Shown in pieces: positions 42,099-51,890 of a stretch of 64,000 nt of DNA (its first letter is position 1; every line of letters begins with the position of its first letter). The position numbers were made by a program, and so were the translations under genes. Source of the DNA: Gammaproteobacteria bacterium (GTDB lineage Bacteria; Pseudomonadota; Gammaproteobacteria; Enterobacterales; Alteromonadaceae); contig JAAFAI010000013.1 of assembly GCA_018222405.1 (NCBI GenBank), positions 1 to 64,000 of the forward strand, given 5' to 3'. The notes below the pieces were generated by a model. That model did no database searches. It was not told where the DNA came from and worked only from the letters and a program-made list of their open reading frames with translations.

Positions 42099-42125
42099 AA
42101 TATACTTGCCCCCTGCCTTTGTCAA
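42099..42125 (-). promoter_or_regulatory. Promoter of the phytochrome operon
   Basis: On the minus strand TTGACA (42120-42125, perfect -35) is followed by TATATT (42099-42104). The spacer is 15 nt, short for sigma-70; TATTGA two bases further gives 17 nt but a poorer box. The transcript would have a leader of about 45 nt before bphO. Confidence 0.55.
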
Positions 42126-42224
42126 CAGAATCCCCTAATTACCAATAACAATCAATAAGATTAGCATCACTGGTAACTGCACAATTGCATGCAGATCAGA
42201 TTGTCCGGTAACCGGGCAACTGGC

Positions 42225-42986
42225 TTAGCGCCGGTAAATCTGAATATAATTCACCGCCAGCGAATCGGATAATCGCCAGACGCCGGTAAGAGGATTCAGC
42301 TTCATACCGGTTGCATCAACCAGCTTAAAGTGTTCGGGAGCTACCCAGCGGGTCAGTTCTTTGGGTTTAACAAACATTTTCCAGTCGTGTGTGCCTACCG
42401 GCAGGTAGCGCATAACATACTCGGCACCCAGGATTGCAATGATCCACGACTTTATGGTGCGGTTTAACGTAGCAAGTACCAGAGTGCCCGACGGTTTCAC
42501 CAGCCTGGCACAGTCGTTTATCAGTGCAGCCTGATCGGGCACATGCTCTACCACCTCGGCGTTAATGACCACGTCGAATCGTTCATCTTCCGCCAGCAAC
42601 TGCCCCGCCAGACAATGCCGGTAATCCACCGACAGTCCGGACTGCTGCGCATGGCGCCGGGCCACTTCGATACTCATCGCACTGGCGTCTACGCCCGTTA
42701 CCATTGCGCCCCGATTTGCCAGTGCTTCACTGATAAGGCCGCCTCCGCAGCCAACGTCAAGAATGCGCAGTCCCTGCAAACAATCAGGAGATGATGGAGC
42801 GCGTCCATGACAGCTCGCTAATTGAGTAATCATATATTCAGTCCGCGCAGCGTTAAACGCCAGGGCGGTTTTGTATTTACCGTTGGGATCCCACCACTCT
42901 TTTGCCAACGCATCAAAGCGGGCGACTTCTTGTTCACAAACGTTATCATTGCTAACGCTACCTGTGACTTTGCTTTTATCCAGCAT
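42225..42986 (-). CDS. ubiG: Ubiquinone biosynthesis O-methyltransferase UbiG (253 aa)
   Basis: This SAM-dependent methyltransferase has motif I LDVGCGGG (76-83), motif II VTGVDAS and VINAEVVEHVPDQ, plus WWDPNGKYKTALAFNAAR, a UbiG-specific N-terminal block. The C-terminal membrane-association region (HDWKMFVKPKELTRW) is also typical. It carries out both O-methylations of the ubiquinone ring. It lies 13 bp downstream of the acetolactate synthase-like gene and so is probably read from that transcript, an unusual neighbour for ubiG. Confidence 0.95.
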   Translation of the reverse strand: MLDKSKVTGSVSNDNVCEQEVARFDALAKEWWDPNGKYKTALAFNAARTEYMITQLASCHGRAPSSPDCLQGLRILDVGCGGGLISEALANRGAMVTGVDASAMSIEVARRHAQQSGLSVDYRHCLAGQLLAEDERFDVVINAEVVEHVPDQAALINDCARLVKPSGTLVLATLNRTIKSWIIAILGAEYVMRYLPVGTHDWKMFVKPKELTRWVAPEHFKLVDATGMKLNPLTGVWRLSDSLAVNYIQIYRR

Positions 42987-42999
42987 GGCGATACTTCAC

Positions 43000-44640
43000 T
43001 TATAACTGCTCACTCAAACGGCGGATATCCTGATTTAACTTACGATCATTAAGGCTGTAATCTACCGGACAATCGATAATGTGCACACCTGGCTCAGCAA
43101 TACACTGGCGCAGCAATGGCCCTAATTCCTCGGTAGCGGTTACGCGGTGTCCTTTGGCCCCATAGCTTTGTGCATATGTCACAAAGTCAGGGTTGCCGTA
43201 ATCCAGGCCGAAGTTATCAAACTCCATGTGTGCCTGCTTCCATTTGATCATACCATAGGCATCGTCACGCAGGATCAGCACCACCAAATCCAGCTTGAGC
43301 CTTACCGCAGTCTCAATTTCCTGACTGTTCATCATAAAGCCGCCGTCGCCACAAACCGCCATTACCGGCTCATCAGGATTGACCAGTTTTGCAGCCATGG
43401 CCGAAGGCAGACCAGCGCCCATGGACGCGAGTGCATTGTCGAGTAACAGAGTGTTGGGCGCGTAGGCGGGGTAATTTCGGGCGAACCAGATTTTATAAAT
43501 GCCATTATCCAGTGCTACCACACCGTGTTCAGGCATAACGGCGCGAACTTCACTAACCAGTCTTTCCGGCAGTACCGGAAACCTGTCATCGCTGTCTGAC
43601 TCCTGACGATGCTGCACATAGGCATCATGCACATCCTGATAGAGATCCCGCTTCCAGTGTTCCTGTGGTGTTATCCGCTCGTTGATCTGCCAGACGCTGT
43701 TAGCAATATCGCCAACGACTTCCAGTTGTGGAAAATACACCGGGTCCACGGCCGCGGGCTCAAAGTTAATATGGATAACCTGCTTGCCGTTTTGATGCAT
43801 AAAGAAGGGCGGTTTTTCAACCACGTCATGACCCACATTAATGATCAGGTCTGCCCGCTCAATTGCTTTGTGTACAAAATCACCGTCGGATAACGCCGTA
43901 TTACCTACAAACAAGGGGTCAGATTCCTTTAATACGCCCTTACCCATTTGCGTAGTCACAAAGGGGATTCCGGTATGATCCACAAAGCGGCGCAACATTT
44001 TAGCGGTGAGTTTGCGATTGGCACCGGCACCTATCAGCAACAATGGCGCCGTAGCCTGCTCAATCATGGTTTTGGCTCGCTCTACCGCCTTCTCCTCGGC
44101 AACCGGTCGGCGCGACTGGCTTTGCTTAAGCAGAGGAGCCGTAGTGGACTCACGGGCGATGTCTTCGGGAATCTCAATATGGGCCGCTCCGGGGCGTTCT
44201 TCAGCGGCGAGTCTGAAAGCCTCTCGAATCACTGACGGAATGCGCTCACCACTGACAATTTGTGTGGTGTACTTGGTAATGGGGCGCATCATATCCACTA
44301 CGTCCACGACCTGAAATCGCCCTTGTTTACTGGTTTTGATTGGCTTCTGGCCGGTAATCATCAACATCGGCATAGCGCCAAGCTGAGCATAAGCAGCAGG
44401 CGTTACCAGGTTGGTAGCACCAGGCCCAAGCGTGGACAGACAAACTCCCACCTTGCCGGTGAGTCGTCCGTAGGTTGCCGCCATAAACCCCGCGCCCTGC
44501 TCGTGTCGGGTAAGTACCAGCTTAATGGATGAATGGCGTAGTGACTCGAGTAAATCCAGGTTCTCTTCACCAGGTATGCCAAAGATATACTCGACGCCCT
44601 CGGCTTCCAGGGCTTGAACAAACAAATCTGCTGCTTTCAT
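43000..44640 (-). CDS. Acetolactate synthase large subunit-like TPP enzyme (546 aa)
   Basis: This is a thiamine diphosphate enzyme with Pyr domain (1-175; catalytic Glu47 in LTRHEQGAGFMA), central domain (about 190-330) and PP domain with the TPP/Mg motif GDGGFMMNSQEIETAVR (about 428-444). GIPGEENLDLLE and LSTLGPGATNLVTP place it in the acetolactate synthase group. No small regulatory (ACT) subunit gene is next to it, so it may be a catabolic AlsS-like or related enzyme rather than valine/isoleucine biosynthetic IlvB; this is not settled. AGAAGGAA precedes the ATG. ubiG follows after 13 bp. Confidence 0.85.
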   Translation of the reverse strand: MKAADLFVQALEAEGVEYIFGIPGEENLDLLESLRHSSIKLVLTRHEQGAGFMAATYGRLTGKVGVCLSTLGPGATNLVTPAAYAQLGAMPMLMITGQKPIKTSKQGRFQVVDVVDMMRPITKYTTQIVSGERIPSVIREAFRLAAEERPGAAHIEIPEDIARESTTAPLLKQSQSRRPVAEEKAVERAKTMIEQATAPLLLIGAGANRKLTAKMLRRFVDHTGIPFVTTQMGKGVLKESDPLFVGNTALSDGDFVHKAIERADLIINVGHDVVEKPPFFMHQNGKQVIHINFEPAAVDPVYFPQLEVVGDIANSVWQINERITPQEHWKRDLYQDVHDAYVQHRQESDSDDRFPVLPERLVSEVRAVMPEHGVVALDNGIYKIWFARNYPAYAPNTLLLDNALASMGAGLPSAMAAKLVNPDEPVMAVCGDGGFMMNSQEIETAVRLKLDLVVLILRDDAYGMIKWKQAHMEFDNFGLDYGNPDFVTYAQSYGAKGHRVTATEELGPLLRQCIAEPGVHIIDCPVDYSLNDRKLNQDIRRLSEQL

Positions 44641-44723
44641 ATTCCTTCTGCTTATTGGCTTAGAATACTAGTTGCTACGCAGGCAGCGAAAAATAGTTTA
44701 GTTCAACAGTGAATCAGGGCGAT

Positions 44724-45146
44724 TTACTGAGCGGCCTTCCAGTTCTCCAGCGCGTCCTGGGTATGCTTATCAATGGCATCCTTGTTATTGCTGACCCAGT
44801 ATTTTTCCATGATCCGCACATTGGCCTGGTTAGCTTTGTAAAAGAAGTCCGCGATGTCGCCAACCACCGGGATAAACCCCAAACCAAAGTCGAGCAGACA
44901 ATTGCGGATCATCACTTTAATCAGTCCTCTGGGCAGCCCCATTTGCTTACCGAGCTGCACTATCCGAAACGACACCACTAACATCAGCACATCGCCCACA
45001 CCGGGGATTAACCCCACCAGGGCGTCTAACCCGATGCGAAAATTAATCAGTGGAATTTTAATCGACGTATCCAGCAGGTTAGCCAGCTTCTGTGCTTTCA
45101 GTAACGGTTTGGGGGCCGTCCCGGAGTAATCTTTCATCTTGGACAT
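44724..45146 (-). CDS. DUF4112 membrane protein (140 aa)
   Basis: The core LLDTSIKIPLINFRIGLDALVGLIPGVGDVL is the DUF4112 signature. A second copy-like segment, GLGFIPVVGDIADFFYKANQANVRIMEKY, follows. The two GLIPGVGD/GFIPVVGD stretches look like re-entrant or membrane hairpins. The family function is unknown. Two starts are possible: ATG 45146, 13 nt inside hemH, or ATG 45137, forming an ATGA overlap with the hemH stop. Either way it is coupled to hemH. Confidence 0.83.
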   Translation of the reverse strand: MSKMKDYSGTAPKPLLKAQKLANLLDTSIKIPLINFRIGLDALVGLIPGVGDVLMLVVSFRIVQLGKQMGLPRGLIKVMIRNCLLDFGLGFIPVVGDIADFFYKANQANVRIMEKYWVSNNKDAIDKHTQDALENWKAAQ

Positions 45147-46213
45147 CCGTGTTTTTTGGCCAGTTGTGCACGCAGTTCCACATCAGAGTCTGCCTGCCAG
45201 CCGTGCAGGTTTTCCTTTACGAGGTCGAAAAGCATTGAGATATGCGCCGGTTCACTGTTGAGGGCCGGGATGTATTCATAGCGTTCACCACCGGCATCCA
45301 TGAAGTATTCGCGGTTCTCTTCGCCAATTTCTTCGATGGTTTCCAGGCAGTCCGCCGAAAAGCCAGGACAAACCACCTGAACCGACTTTACGCCCTCTGC
45401 GGGCAGTGCTTTAAGCGTTTCATCGGTATAGGGTTTTAACCATTCTTCGCGGCCAAACCGAGACTGAAAGGTAGTCATGTACTGGCTGTTTTCCAGCCCC
45501 AGCTCCTCGGCAATCAGGCGGGAGGTTTTCAGACATTCACAGTGATAAGGATCACCATTATCGAGATAACGTCGCGGCACACCATGATAAGACAATATCA
45601 GCTTTTCTGCCTGACCGTTAATTTCCCAGTGCTGACGTATGGTTTCGGCAACTGCTTTTATATAGCCTGGACGGTCATGATAATGACTGACAAACCGCAA
45701 GTCGGGCAGCCATCGGCGCTGTTGAAAATCGGCTGCGATAGCATCAAAGGTAGAGCCGACTGTTGAGGCGCTGTATTGCGGGTACATTGGTACCACCAGC
45801 AGTCTTCGCACCCCGTTACTGAGCATTCGCTCAATCACTTTGTTGACCGCCGGTTCACCATAACGCATAGCAAAATCAACTATCACATCGTCACCAAACT
45901 CCCGCTCGCAGCGCTTAGCCAGCGCTTCGGCCTGTGCTTTGGTATGCACCATTAAAGGTGACCCCTGCTCAGACCACACCGAGGCATAGGCCTCGGCTGA
46001 GCGTTTTGGACGAATATTTAAAATAATGCCATTGAGAATAAACCACCAGATAAGACGAGGTACCTCTACCACCCGGGGATCCGATAAAAACTCTTTAAGG
46101 TACGGTTTCAAAGCGCCTTTCGTCGGCGCCTCAGGCGTACCCAGGTTGGTAATTAAAACACCAATTTTATCGGCCTGATTATGGCTGAATCCTGCGTTAC
46201 CGGTGTACTTCAT
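45134..46213 (-). CDS. hemH: Ferrochelatase (359 aa)
   Basis: HemH inserts Fe(II) into protoporphyrin IX, the last step of heme synthesis. The catalytic His210 is in LSYHGVPRRY. The N-terminal GVLITNLGTPEAPT and the ETIEEIGEENREYF region (with metal-site glutamates) are standard. The length is close to other proteobacterial ferrochelatases, with about 15 extra N-terminal residues. It is the first gene of a pair with the DUF4112 gene. It indirectly supports the phytochrome operon 3 kb away, whose heme oxygenase consumes heme. Confidence 0.96.
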   Translation of the reverse strand: MKYTGNAGFSHNQADKIGVLITNLGTPEAPTKGALKPYLKEFLSDPRVVEVPRLIWWFILNGIILNIRPKRSAEAYASVWSEQGSPLMVHTKAQAEALAKRCEREFGDDVIVDFAMRYGEPAVNKVIERMLSNGVRRLLVVPMYPQYSASTVGSTFDAIAADFQQRRWLPDLRFVSHYHDRPGYIKAVAETIRQHWEINGQAEKLILSYHGVPRRYLDNGDPYHCECLKTSRLIAEELGLENSQYMTTFQSRFGREEWLKPYTDETLKALPAEGVKSVQVVCPGFSADCLETIEEIGEENREYFMDAGGERYEYIPALNSEPAHISMLFDLVKENLHGWQADSDVELRAQLAKKHGCPR

Positions 46214-46280
46214 AAATATCGAATCTCAATAGTAAAATAGTTAATGACTAATAATACGGCACAACGACTGAATTGGACTG

Positions 46281-47861
46281 CTATGGCTGATAATAGGTGG
46301 GGGTTTCCCAACCTACGGGCAGACCCAATACAAACACCCACAAATAAAACAGCAGCGTCCAGCCAACAATAAATACCATCGAATAAGGTAACATCATGGC
46401 AATGAGAGTTCCCATACCAACGTCCTTCTTGTATTTGGCAGCCATCGCCATGATCAGACCGAAGTAGCTCATCATCGGCGAAATAACGTTAGTTACCGAG
46501 TCACCGATTCGGTAAGCGGCCTGAATCACCTCCGGCGCATAGCCAAGCAGCATTAGCATTGGCACAAACACTGGTGCTGTAACGGCCCATTGCGCCGAAG
46601 CGCTCCCCAGCGAAAGGTTAACCAGACCACACATCAGAATAAATAACAGGAAGACTTCGGGGCCTTTCAAATCCAGTTGTATCAACAGCGCCGCACCTTC
46701 TACAGCTAACACCGTGCCTAAATTGGTGTATTTAAAAAAAGCCACAAACTGGGCAGCAAAGAAGACCAGGGCAATATAAAGACCCATACTGCTCATGCTG
46801 CGCGCCATGCCTTCGATGACATCGCGGTCATTTTTCATAGTGCCGGCAACCTTGCCGTAAACAAACCCCGGGATAGCAAACATAACAAAAATTAGTACGA
46901 CGATCCCTTTCAGAAAGGGCGAGCCTTTTAATCCGCCGGTTTCGGGGTTACGCAGCACACCATCATCAGGTACCACGGCCAGTGCCACTAGTATGCACAG
47001 TCCCAGAAATGCCAGACCGGCCATTTTCATGGCTTTCATTTCCTGCGCGCTGGGCGATGCCATGGCTTTTTCGTCAAGCACCATGGTTGACTTCGACTCA
47101 TCAAACTTGCCCAGTCGCGGCTCAACAATGCGGTCGGTGACAAAGAAACCCAGCGCCGCAATAACAAACGTACTGGCAATCATAAAAAAGTGATTGGACT
47201 CAGCACCCACCACATAGTTTGGATCAATCATTTGCGCTGCCGGCGTGGTAATCCCGGCCAGTAACGGGTCGATTGTGCCTAAAAACAGGTTAGCACTGTA
47301 ACCGGCAGATACGCCCGCAAAGGCAGCGGCAAGTCCCGCCAGAGGGTGGCGCCCGAGAGAGTGAAATATCATCGCAGCCAGCGGGATAAGTACAACATAA
47401 CCCAGTTCTGAAGCTGTATTAGAGAGAATACCGCTTAACACCACGATAAAGGTAACCAACCGACGTGGCGCATTCAGCACCAGGGCTCGCATGGCAGTAG
47501 ATAGCAGCCCGGAATGTTCCGCTACAGAAACGCCCAATAATGCCACCAGTACCGTCCCAAGCGGTGCAAAACCGGTAAAATTGGTCACTACATGAGTGAT
47601 GATCCAATGCAGGCCTTCTATGCTCATTAACGAAACCACTTCAATAGTGCCCGTCGCGGTTTGCGCATCTTCTGGTCTCGGGTCGGCGACGGATACGCCA
47701 AGCCAGCTTAAGAAGCCGCTCAGCAACACAATGAACACGGTTAATATGGCAAACAGCGTAACGGGATGGGGTAACAGGTTACCTAACCATTCAACCGTTG
47801 CTAAAAATCGGGAAAACCAGCCCTTATTATCGTCTGTTGTTGTAATACTTTTTTCTGTCAA
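46281..47861 (-). CDS. AbgT-family transporter (526 aa)
   Basis: This is a polytopic inner-membrane protein. The family blocks WLGNLLPHPVTLFAILTVFI, GFAPLGTVLVALLGVSVAEHSGL, SNTASELGYVVLIPLAAMIF and FAGVSAGYSANLFLGTIDPLLAG are those of AbgT. AbgT proteins import p-aminobenzoyl-glutamate or export sulfonamide drugs (MtrF/YdaH studies). Which applies here cannot be decided. The folate enzymes folE/folM lie 18 kb away, so no operon link exists. The gap 47862-48111 before hflC holds a terminator and nothing else I can call. Confidence 0.92.
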   Translation of the reverse strand: MTEKSITTTDDNKGWFSRFLATVEWLGNLLPHPVTLFAILTVFIVLLSGFLSWLGVSVADPRPEDAQTATGTIEVVSLMSIEGLHWIITHVVTNFTGFAPLGTVLVALLGVSVAEHSGLLSTAMRALVLNAPRRLVTFIVVLSGILSNTASELGYVVLIPLAAMIFHSLGRHPLAGLAAAFAGVSAGYSANLFLGTIDPLLAGITTPAAQMIDPNYVVGAESNHFFMIASTFVIAALGFFVTDRIVEPRLGKFDESKSTMVLDEKAMASPSAQEMKAMKMAGLAFLGLCILVALAVVPDDGVLRNPETGGLKGSPFLKGIVVLIFVMFAIPGFVYGKVAGTMKNDRDVIEGMARSMSSMGLYIALVFFAAQFVAFFKYTNLGTVLAVEGAALLIQLDLKGPEVFLLFILMCGLVNLSLGSASAQWAVTAPVFVPMLMLLGYAPEVIQAAYRIGDSVTNVISPMMSYFGLIMAMAAKYKKDVGMGTLIAMMLPYSMVFIVGWTLLFYLWVFVLGLPVGWETPTYYQP

Positions 47862-48065
47862 AACGTTTCCTCAGTCTTTCTTATTATTGCTGTAGCCGGT
47901 GCCAACCATTGCAATGCAATGGAAGACAACTACAGTCCGGCAGTCCGTGACCGGAAGTTGGTATATAGTACTGGCTCTGACGGCCATTATTTTTATAGCG
48001 GCAGTTTACCTTAAATCGGTGCCCTTTGGCAGAGTTGGCCACTTTTAGCAGCAAAATTTGCGCAT

Positions 48066-48094
48066 AAAAAAACCGGCTGTAAAAGCCGGTTTTT
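48066..48094 (-). terminator. Intrinsic terminator after hflC
   Basis: On the minus strand AAAAACCGGCT, loop TTTAC, AGCCGGTTTTT and a further T-run (48066-48094) start 17 nt after the hflC stop. It is GC-rich with a long U-tract and ends the large hfq-hflXKC transcription unit. Confidence 0.92.
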
Positions 48095-48111
48095 CACTTA
48101 AGTCAAATTAT

Positions 48112-48996
48112 TTACTGACCTGAGCGCTTATTCATATAACGGAAGAAGTCGCTGTCTGGCTCAACCACCAGAATATCACTCTTGCTGTTAAAGCTGGCGC
48201 GGTAGGCATCCATACTACGCAAGAAACCGTAAAATTCCGGGTTTTTAGAGTAGGTTTCAGCATATATTTGCGCGGCGGTAGCATCACCTTCACCACGTAA
48301 CTGACGGGCGTTACGTTCAGCATCTGCCAGCATAACTGTCACTTTGGCTTCAATATTCGCCTTAATAACCTCTGCCTGTTCCTGACCTTGTGAACGGTGT
48401 TCACGGGCTACTGCAGCACGTTCGGCACGCATCCGCTGGAAGATTGAGTTACTGACTTCGGTGGGCAGGTTAATCTGCTTTACCCGTACATCCACAATTT
48501 CGATGCCCAGTTCATCGGATGAACTCGACGCCTGTATCATGGCTTGCTCCATTAATTCGGTTCGTTCTCCGGACACAATCTGAGCAATAGTACGGCTACC
48601 AAATTCAGTCCGCAGTCCGTTGTTAACTTTCTGTTTTAGCAGCGCCTCTGCCTGCAGTTTATTACCGCCGTTAGTAGACAGATAATAGCGGGCGAAATCT
48701 TCGATACGCCACTTAACATAAGAGTCAACGATCAAGTCTTTCTTCTCAGAGGTTACAAAGCGGTCAGGCGAATCGTCCAGGGTTTGAATTCGCGCATCAA
48801 GATGACGGACCGTATCGATAAAGGGTAGCTTAAAGTGTAAGCCAGGTTCAAAGACCTTCGTGTCGCCGGTTTCGGCATCACGCTGTACCTTTCCAAACTG
48901 GATAACGATAGCCCGCTGACCTTCACGGACAACAAATAATGAGCCAGAAGCCAGTACCACCAGGGTAATAAGAATTGCGATAATAAAATTTTTCAT
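48112..48996 (-). CDS. hflC: HflC, modulator of FtsH protease (294 aa)
   Basis: An SPFH/stomatin-type membrane protein: one N-terminal transmembrane segment (about 4-22) and a periplasmic SPFH domain (GQRAIVIQFGKVQRD...LPFIDTVRHLDARIQTLDD). A long helical part follows (ERAAVAREHRSQGQEQAEVIKANIEAK). With HflK it forms a large cage around FtsH and modulates membrane protein turnover. It lies 6 bp after hflK and ends the operon. Confidence 0.96.
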   Translation of the reverse strand: MKNFIIAILITLVVLASGSLFVVREGQRAIVIQFGKVQRDAETGDTKVFEPGLHFKLPFIDTVRHLDARIQTLDDSPDRFVTSEKKDLIVDSYVKWRIEDFARYYLSTNGGNKLQAEALLKQKVNNGLRTEFGSRTIAQIVSGERTELMEQAMIQASSSSDELGIEIVDVRVKQINLPTEVSNSIFQRMRAERAAVAREHRSQGQEQAEVIKANIEAKVTVMLADAERNARQLRGEGDATAAQIYAETYSKNPEFYGFLRSMDAYRASFNSKSDILVVEPDSDFFRYMNKRSGQ

Positions 48997-49002
48997 TGTG
49001 TC

Positions 49003-50172
49003 TTATCTCCCACCACGATTACTGTCGCCACGCAAGCCAGACCCGGAGACTGTTGAGTTACGCGAGGTATTGGTCGAGTTGGTCACGTTATTTTGCAAAC
49101 CTTCGAGGGTATTGCGCATACGTTCCAGGGAGGATTTTGTTTCCGCGCCTTTATTTTCTAAAATCTTGTCTAACGGCAAATACATTATATTGTTGCCGCC
49201 GTCACCGCTATCGACCATGATTTTGCTGGTGTTCGAGAACACCTGCTCCATAGTTTCCAGGTAAATACGCTGACGGGTAACTTCCGGCGCATTTTCATAT
49301 TGCGGCAGCAATTCTTCAAACCGTGCCACCTCACCCTGGGCTTCCAGAGTCACCCGCTCTTTATAAGCCTGAGCTTCCTCGTTCATACGATTAACCTGAC
49401 CACGTGCACGCGGCTCAATTTCACGGGCATAAGCTTCAGCTTCACGAATGAAGCGTTGTTCGTCTTCCTGTGCGGCAATGGCGTCGTCAAAGGCGTCTTT
49501 TACCTGTTCAGGTGGGCGAGCGTCTTTAAAGTTCATATCAACGATAGCCACACCAATATTATACGGTTCCAGAATACCCTCGAGCTCTTCCCATACACGC
49601 TGACGGGTCACTTCACGACCGTCGGTAAGCACGTCATCCATGGTGGAGTGACCGACTACGTAACGAATCGCGCTGTCAAGGGCCTGACTCAGACTCATTT
49701 CCGGGCTGGTGACGGCAAACGTCCAGCGATACGGGTCAACCACCCGGTACTGCACTTCCATTTGCACGCTTACCACGTTTTCGTCTTCGGTCAGCATAGA
49801 ACCCGACGACGACTGATAGCGAATAGATTGCACGTCTACCGGAATTACCGAGTCAACAAAAGTAGGTTTCCAACGCAGGCCGGGCTCTACCAGTGAGTTA
49901 TACTCACCAAACCGCAGCACAACACCGGATTCTGCTTCGCGGATAGTGTAGAAACCACTGACAAAATAAATGATTGCCAGCAGGCCAATCAGGAACGCCG
50001 CGCCGATGCCGCCCAGCTTCTTACCTGAGCCGCCATCACCACCTCCGCCCATTTTACCGAGCTTTCCAAACAGGTTCTTAAACACATCATCCAAATCCGG
50101 GGGACCTTGGTCTCGTCCTCCGCGATTTTTCCACGGGTCATTATTTTTATCACCCGGCTCATTCCAAGCCAT
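49003..50172 (-). CDS. hflK: HflK, modulator of FtsH protease (389 aa)
   Basis: A glycine-rich cytoplasmic N-terminus (MAWNEPGDKNNDPW..., GGGGDGGSGKK) precedes one transmembrane segment (about 57-75) and the SPFH domain (TIREAESGVVLRFGEY, PGLRWKP). A helical region with EAQAYKERVTLEAQGEVARF and a Ser/Asn-rich tail follow. It partners with HflC. It is preceded by hflX (77-bp gap), the usual order. Confidence 0.96.
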   Translation of the reverse strand: MAWNEPGDKNNDPWKNRGGRDQGPPDLDDVFKNLFGKLGKMGGGGDGGSGKKLGGIGAAFLIGLLAIIYFVSGFYTIREAESGVVLRFGEYNSLVEPGLRWKPTFVDSVIPVDVQSIRYQSSSGSMLTEDENVVSVQMEVQYRVVDPYRWTFAVTSPEMSLSQALDSAIRYVVGHSTMDDVLTDGREVTRQRVWEELEGILEPYNIGVAIVDMNFKDARPPEQVKDAFDDAIAAQEDEQRFIREAEAYAREIEPRARGQVNRMNEEAQAYKERVTLEAQGEVARFEELLPQYENAPEVTRQRIYLETMEQVFSNTSKIMVDSGDGGNNIMYLPLDKILENKGAETKSSLERMRNTLEGLQNNVTNSTNTSRNSTVSGSGLRGDSNRGGR

Positions 50173-50249
50173 GCTAATACTCCGAAAATTTAATTATTTA
50201 ATACTGAATTCTATTGTTTTTAGATTTCAAAATATATAAAACTGCTAAA

Positions 50250-51539
50250 TCAGTGTTTTACAACAAACTCTGATAAACCATGATCCAAACGCTTTTCTAA
50301 CCGGTTCCAATCGGCTGCCGGCATTCGCACATCAACCACCCAGTCCCCCTGCGCATCGTAGGATTGTTCGGATATACAATCCAGTTCGTAAAGAACACCG
50401 CGCAAACGGCTCTGTGCCGGTGGGATTTTCAGAGTGTAACTTACCATGCTCTGCGCCAGACAATCATTAATTGCCTCGAACAACAGCTCAGTGCCCTGAC
50501 CGGTTTTGGCAGACAACCATACACGTATTGGCATGCCTTCCTCATCCCGATCAATTTTAGGTTCAACTTCTTCCAACTGATCAATTTTATTGCAAATAAT
50601 CAGTTGCTGTATCTCACCGGCATCGATTTCATCGAGCACCGTATTCACCTCGTCCATGGTTTCCAGGTAGTTATTGGCAGAGTAGTCCACTACATGCAGC
50701 AACAAGTCTGCTTCCTGGGTTTCCTGCAACGTGGCTTTAAAGGCCGCAACCAGATCATGGGGGAGATGACGAATAAAACCAACCGTATCAGCCAGAATCA
50801 CCGGGCCAACTTCTTTTATGTCCAGTTTACGCAGGGTCGGATCCAGTGTGGCAAACAACTGGTCGGCCGCGTACACATCGGCATCAGTAATATGATTAAA
50901 CAGAGTGGATTTACCGGCGTTGGTATAACCAACCAGTGACATAGTGGGGATTTCTGCCCGCTTACGTGAACGTCGGCCTTGTTCCCGTTGCTTGGCTACC
51001 TTTTCCAGCCGGCGCAGAATCGTCTTGATTCGGCCACGCAATAAACGGCGGTCAGTTTCGAGCTGGGTTTCACCCGGCCCGCGCAAGCCAATTCCGCCTT
51101 TTTGACGCTCAAGGTGTGTCCAGCCCCGGATCAACCGCGTGGATATATGCCGCAACTGGGCTAGTTCAACCTGAAGCTTACCCTCGTGAGTACGGGCACG
51201 CTGCGCAAAGATATCAAGGATTAAACCGGTGCGATCGATCACCCGGCACTTGCAGATGGCTTCGAGGTTTCGTTCCTGTGAAGGAGACAGCGCATGATTA
51301 AAGATCACCACATTGGCCTCATGGGCTTTCACAGCAGCAGCGATCTCTTCAGCTTTCCCCGACCCAACAAAATATTTTGGATGAGGGGCGCCCCGGGACG
51401 TGGTTAGTACATCAACAGCATTAACGCCCGCCGATGAAACCAGTAATTCCAGCTCAGCCAAGTCTTCACGACTGTCTTCATCGGCAAAATTTACATGAAC
51501 AAGTATAGCCTGTTCACCGGCTTCATAACGGTCAAACAA
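50250..51539 (-). CDS. hflX: GTPase HflX (429 aa)
   Basis: HflX binds the 50S subunit and splits or rescues ribosomes under stress. The N-terminal HflX domain has HPKYFVGSGKAEEI and the hallmark GLRGPGETQLETD (151-163). The G domain has G1 GYTNAGKST (204-212), G3 DTVGFI and G4 NKID. The start MFDRYEAGEQ aligns with E. coli HflX but uses TTG, with AAGG about 8 nt upstream. It follows hfq by 17 bp. Confidence 0.96.
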   Translation of the reverse strand: MFDRYEAGEQAILVHVNFADEDSREDLAELELLVSSAGVNAVDVLTTSRGAPHPKYFVGSGKAEEIAAAVKAHEANVVIFNHALSPSQERNLEAICKCRVIDRTGLILDIFAQRARTHEGKLQVELAQLRHISTRLIRGWTHLERQKGGIGLRGPGETQLETDRRLLRGRIKTILRRLEKVAKQREQGRRSRKRAEIPTMSLVGYTNAGKSTLFNHITDADVYAADQLFATLDPTLRKLDIKEVGPVILADTVGFIRHLPHDLVAAFKATLQETQEADLLLHVVDYSANNYLETMDEVNTVLDEIDAGEIQQLIICNKIDQLEEVEPKIDRDEEGMPIRVWLSAKTGQGTELLFEAINDCLAQSMVSYTLKIPPAQSRLRGVLYELDCISEQSYDAQGDWVVDVRMPAADWNRLEKRLDHGLSEFVVKH

Positions 51540-51556
51540 GCAGGTTACCTTTGTAA

Positions 51557-51814
<258 letters not shown>

Positions 51815-51890
51815 TTAATTTTTATTATTAAACCGACAACTCAAAAAAATTGTCCCAGCGCTAATTGAATTTATATCACACTTGTCCAAA

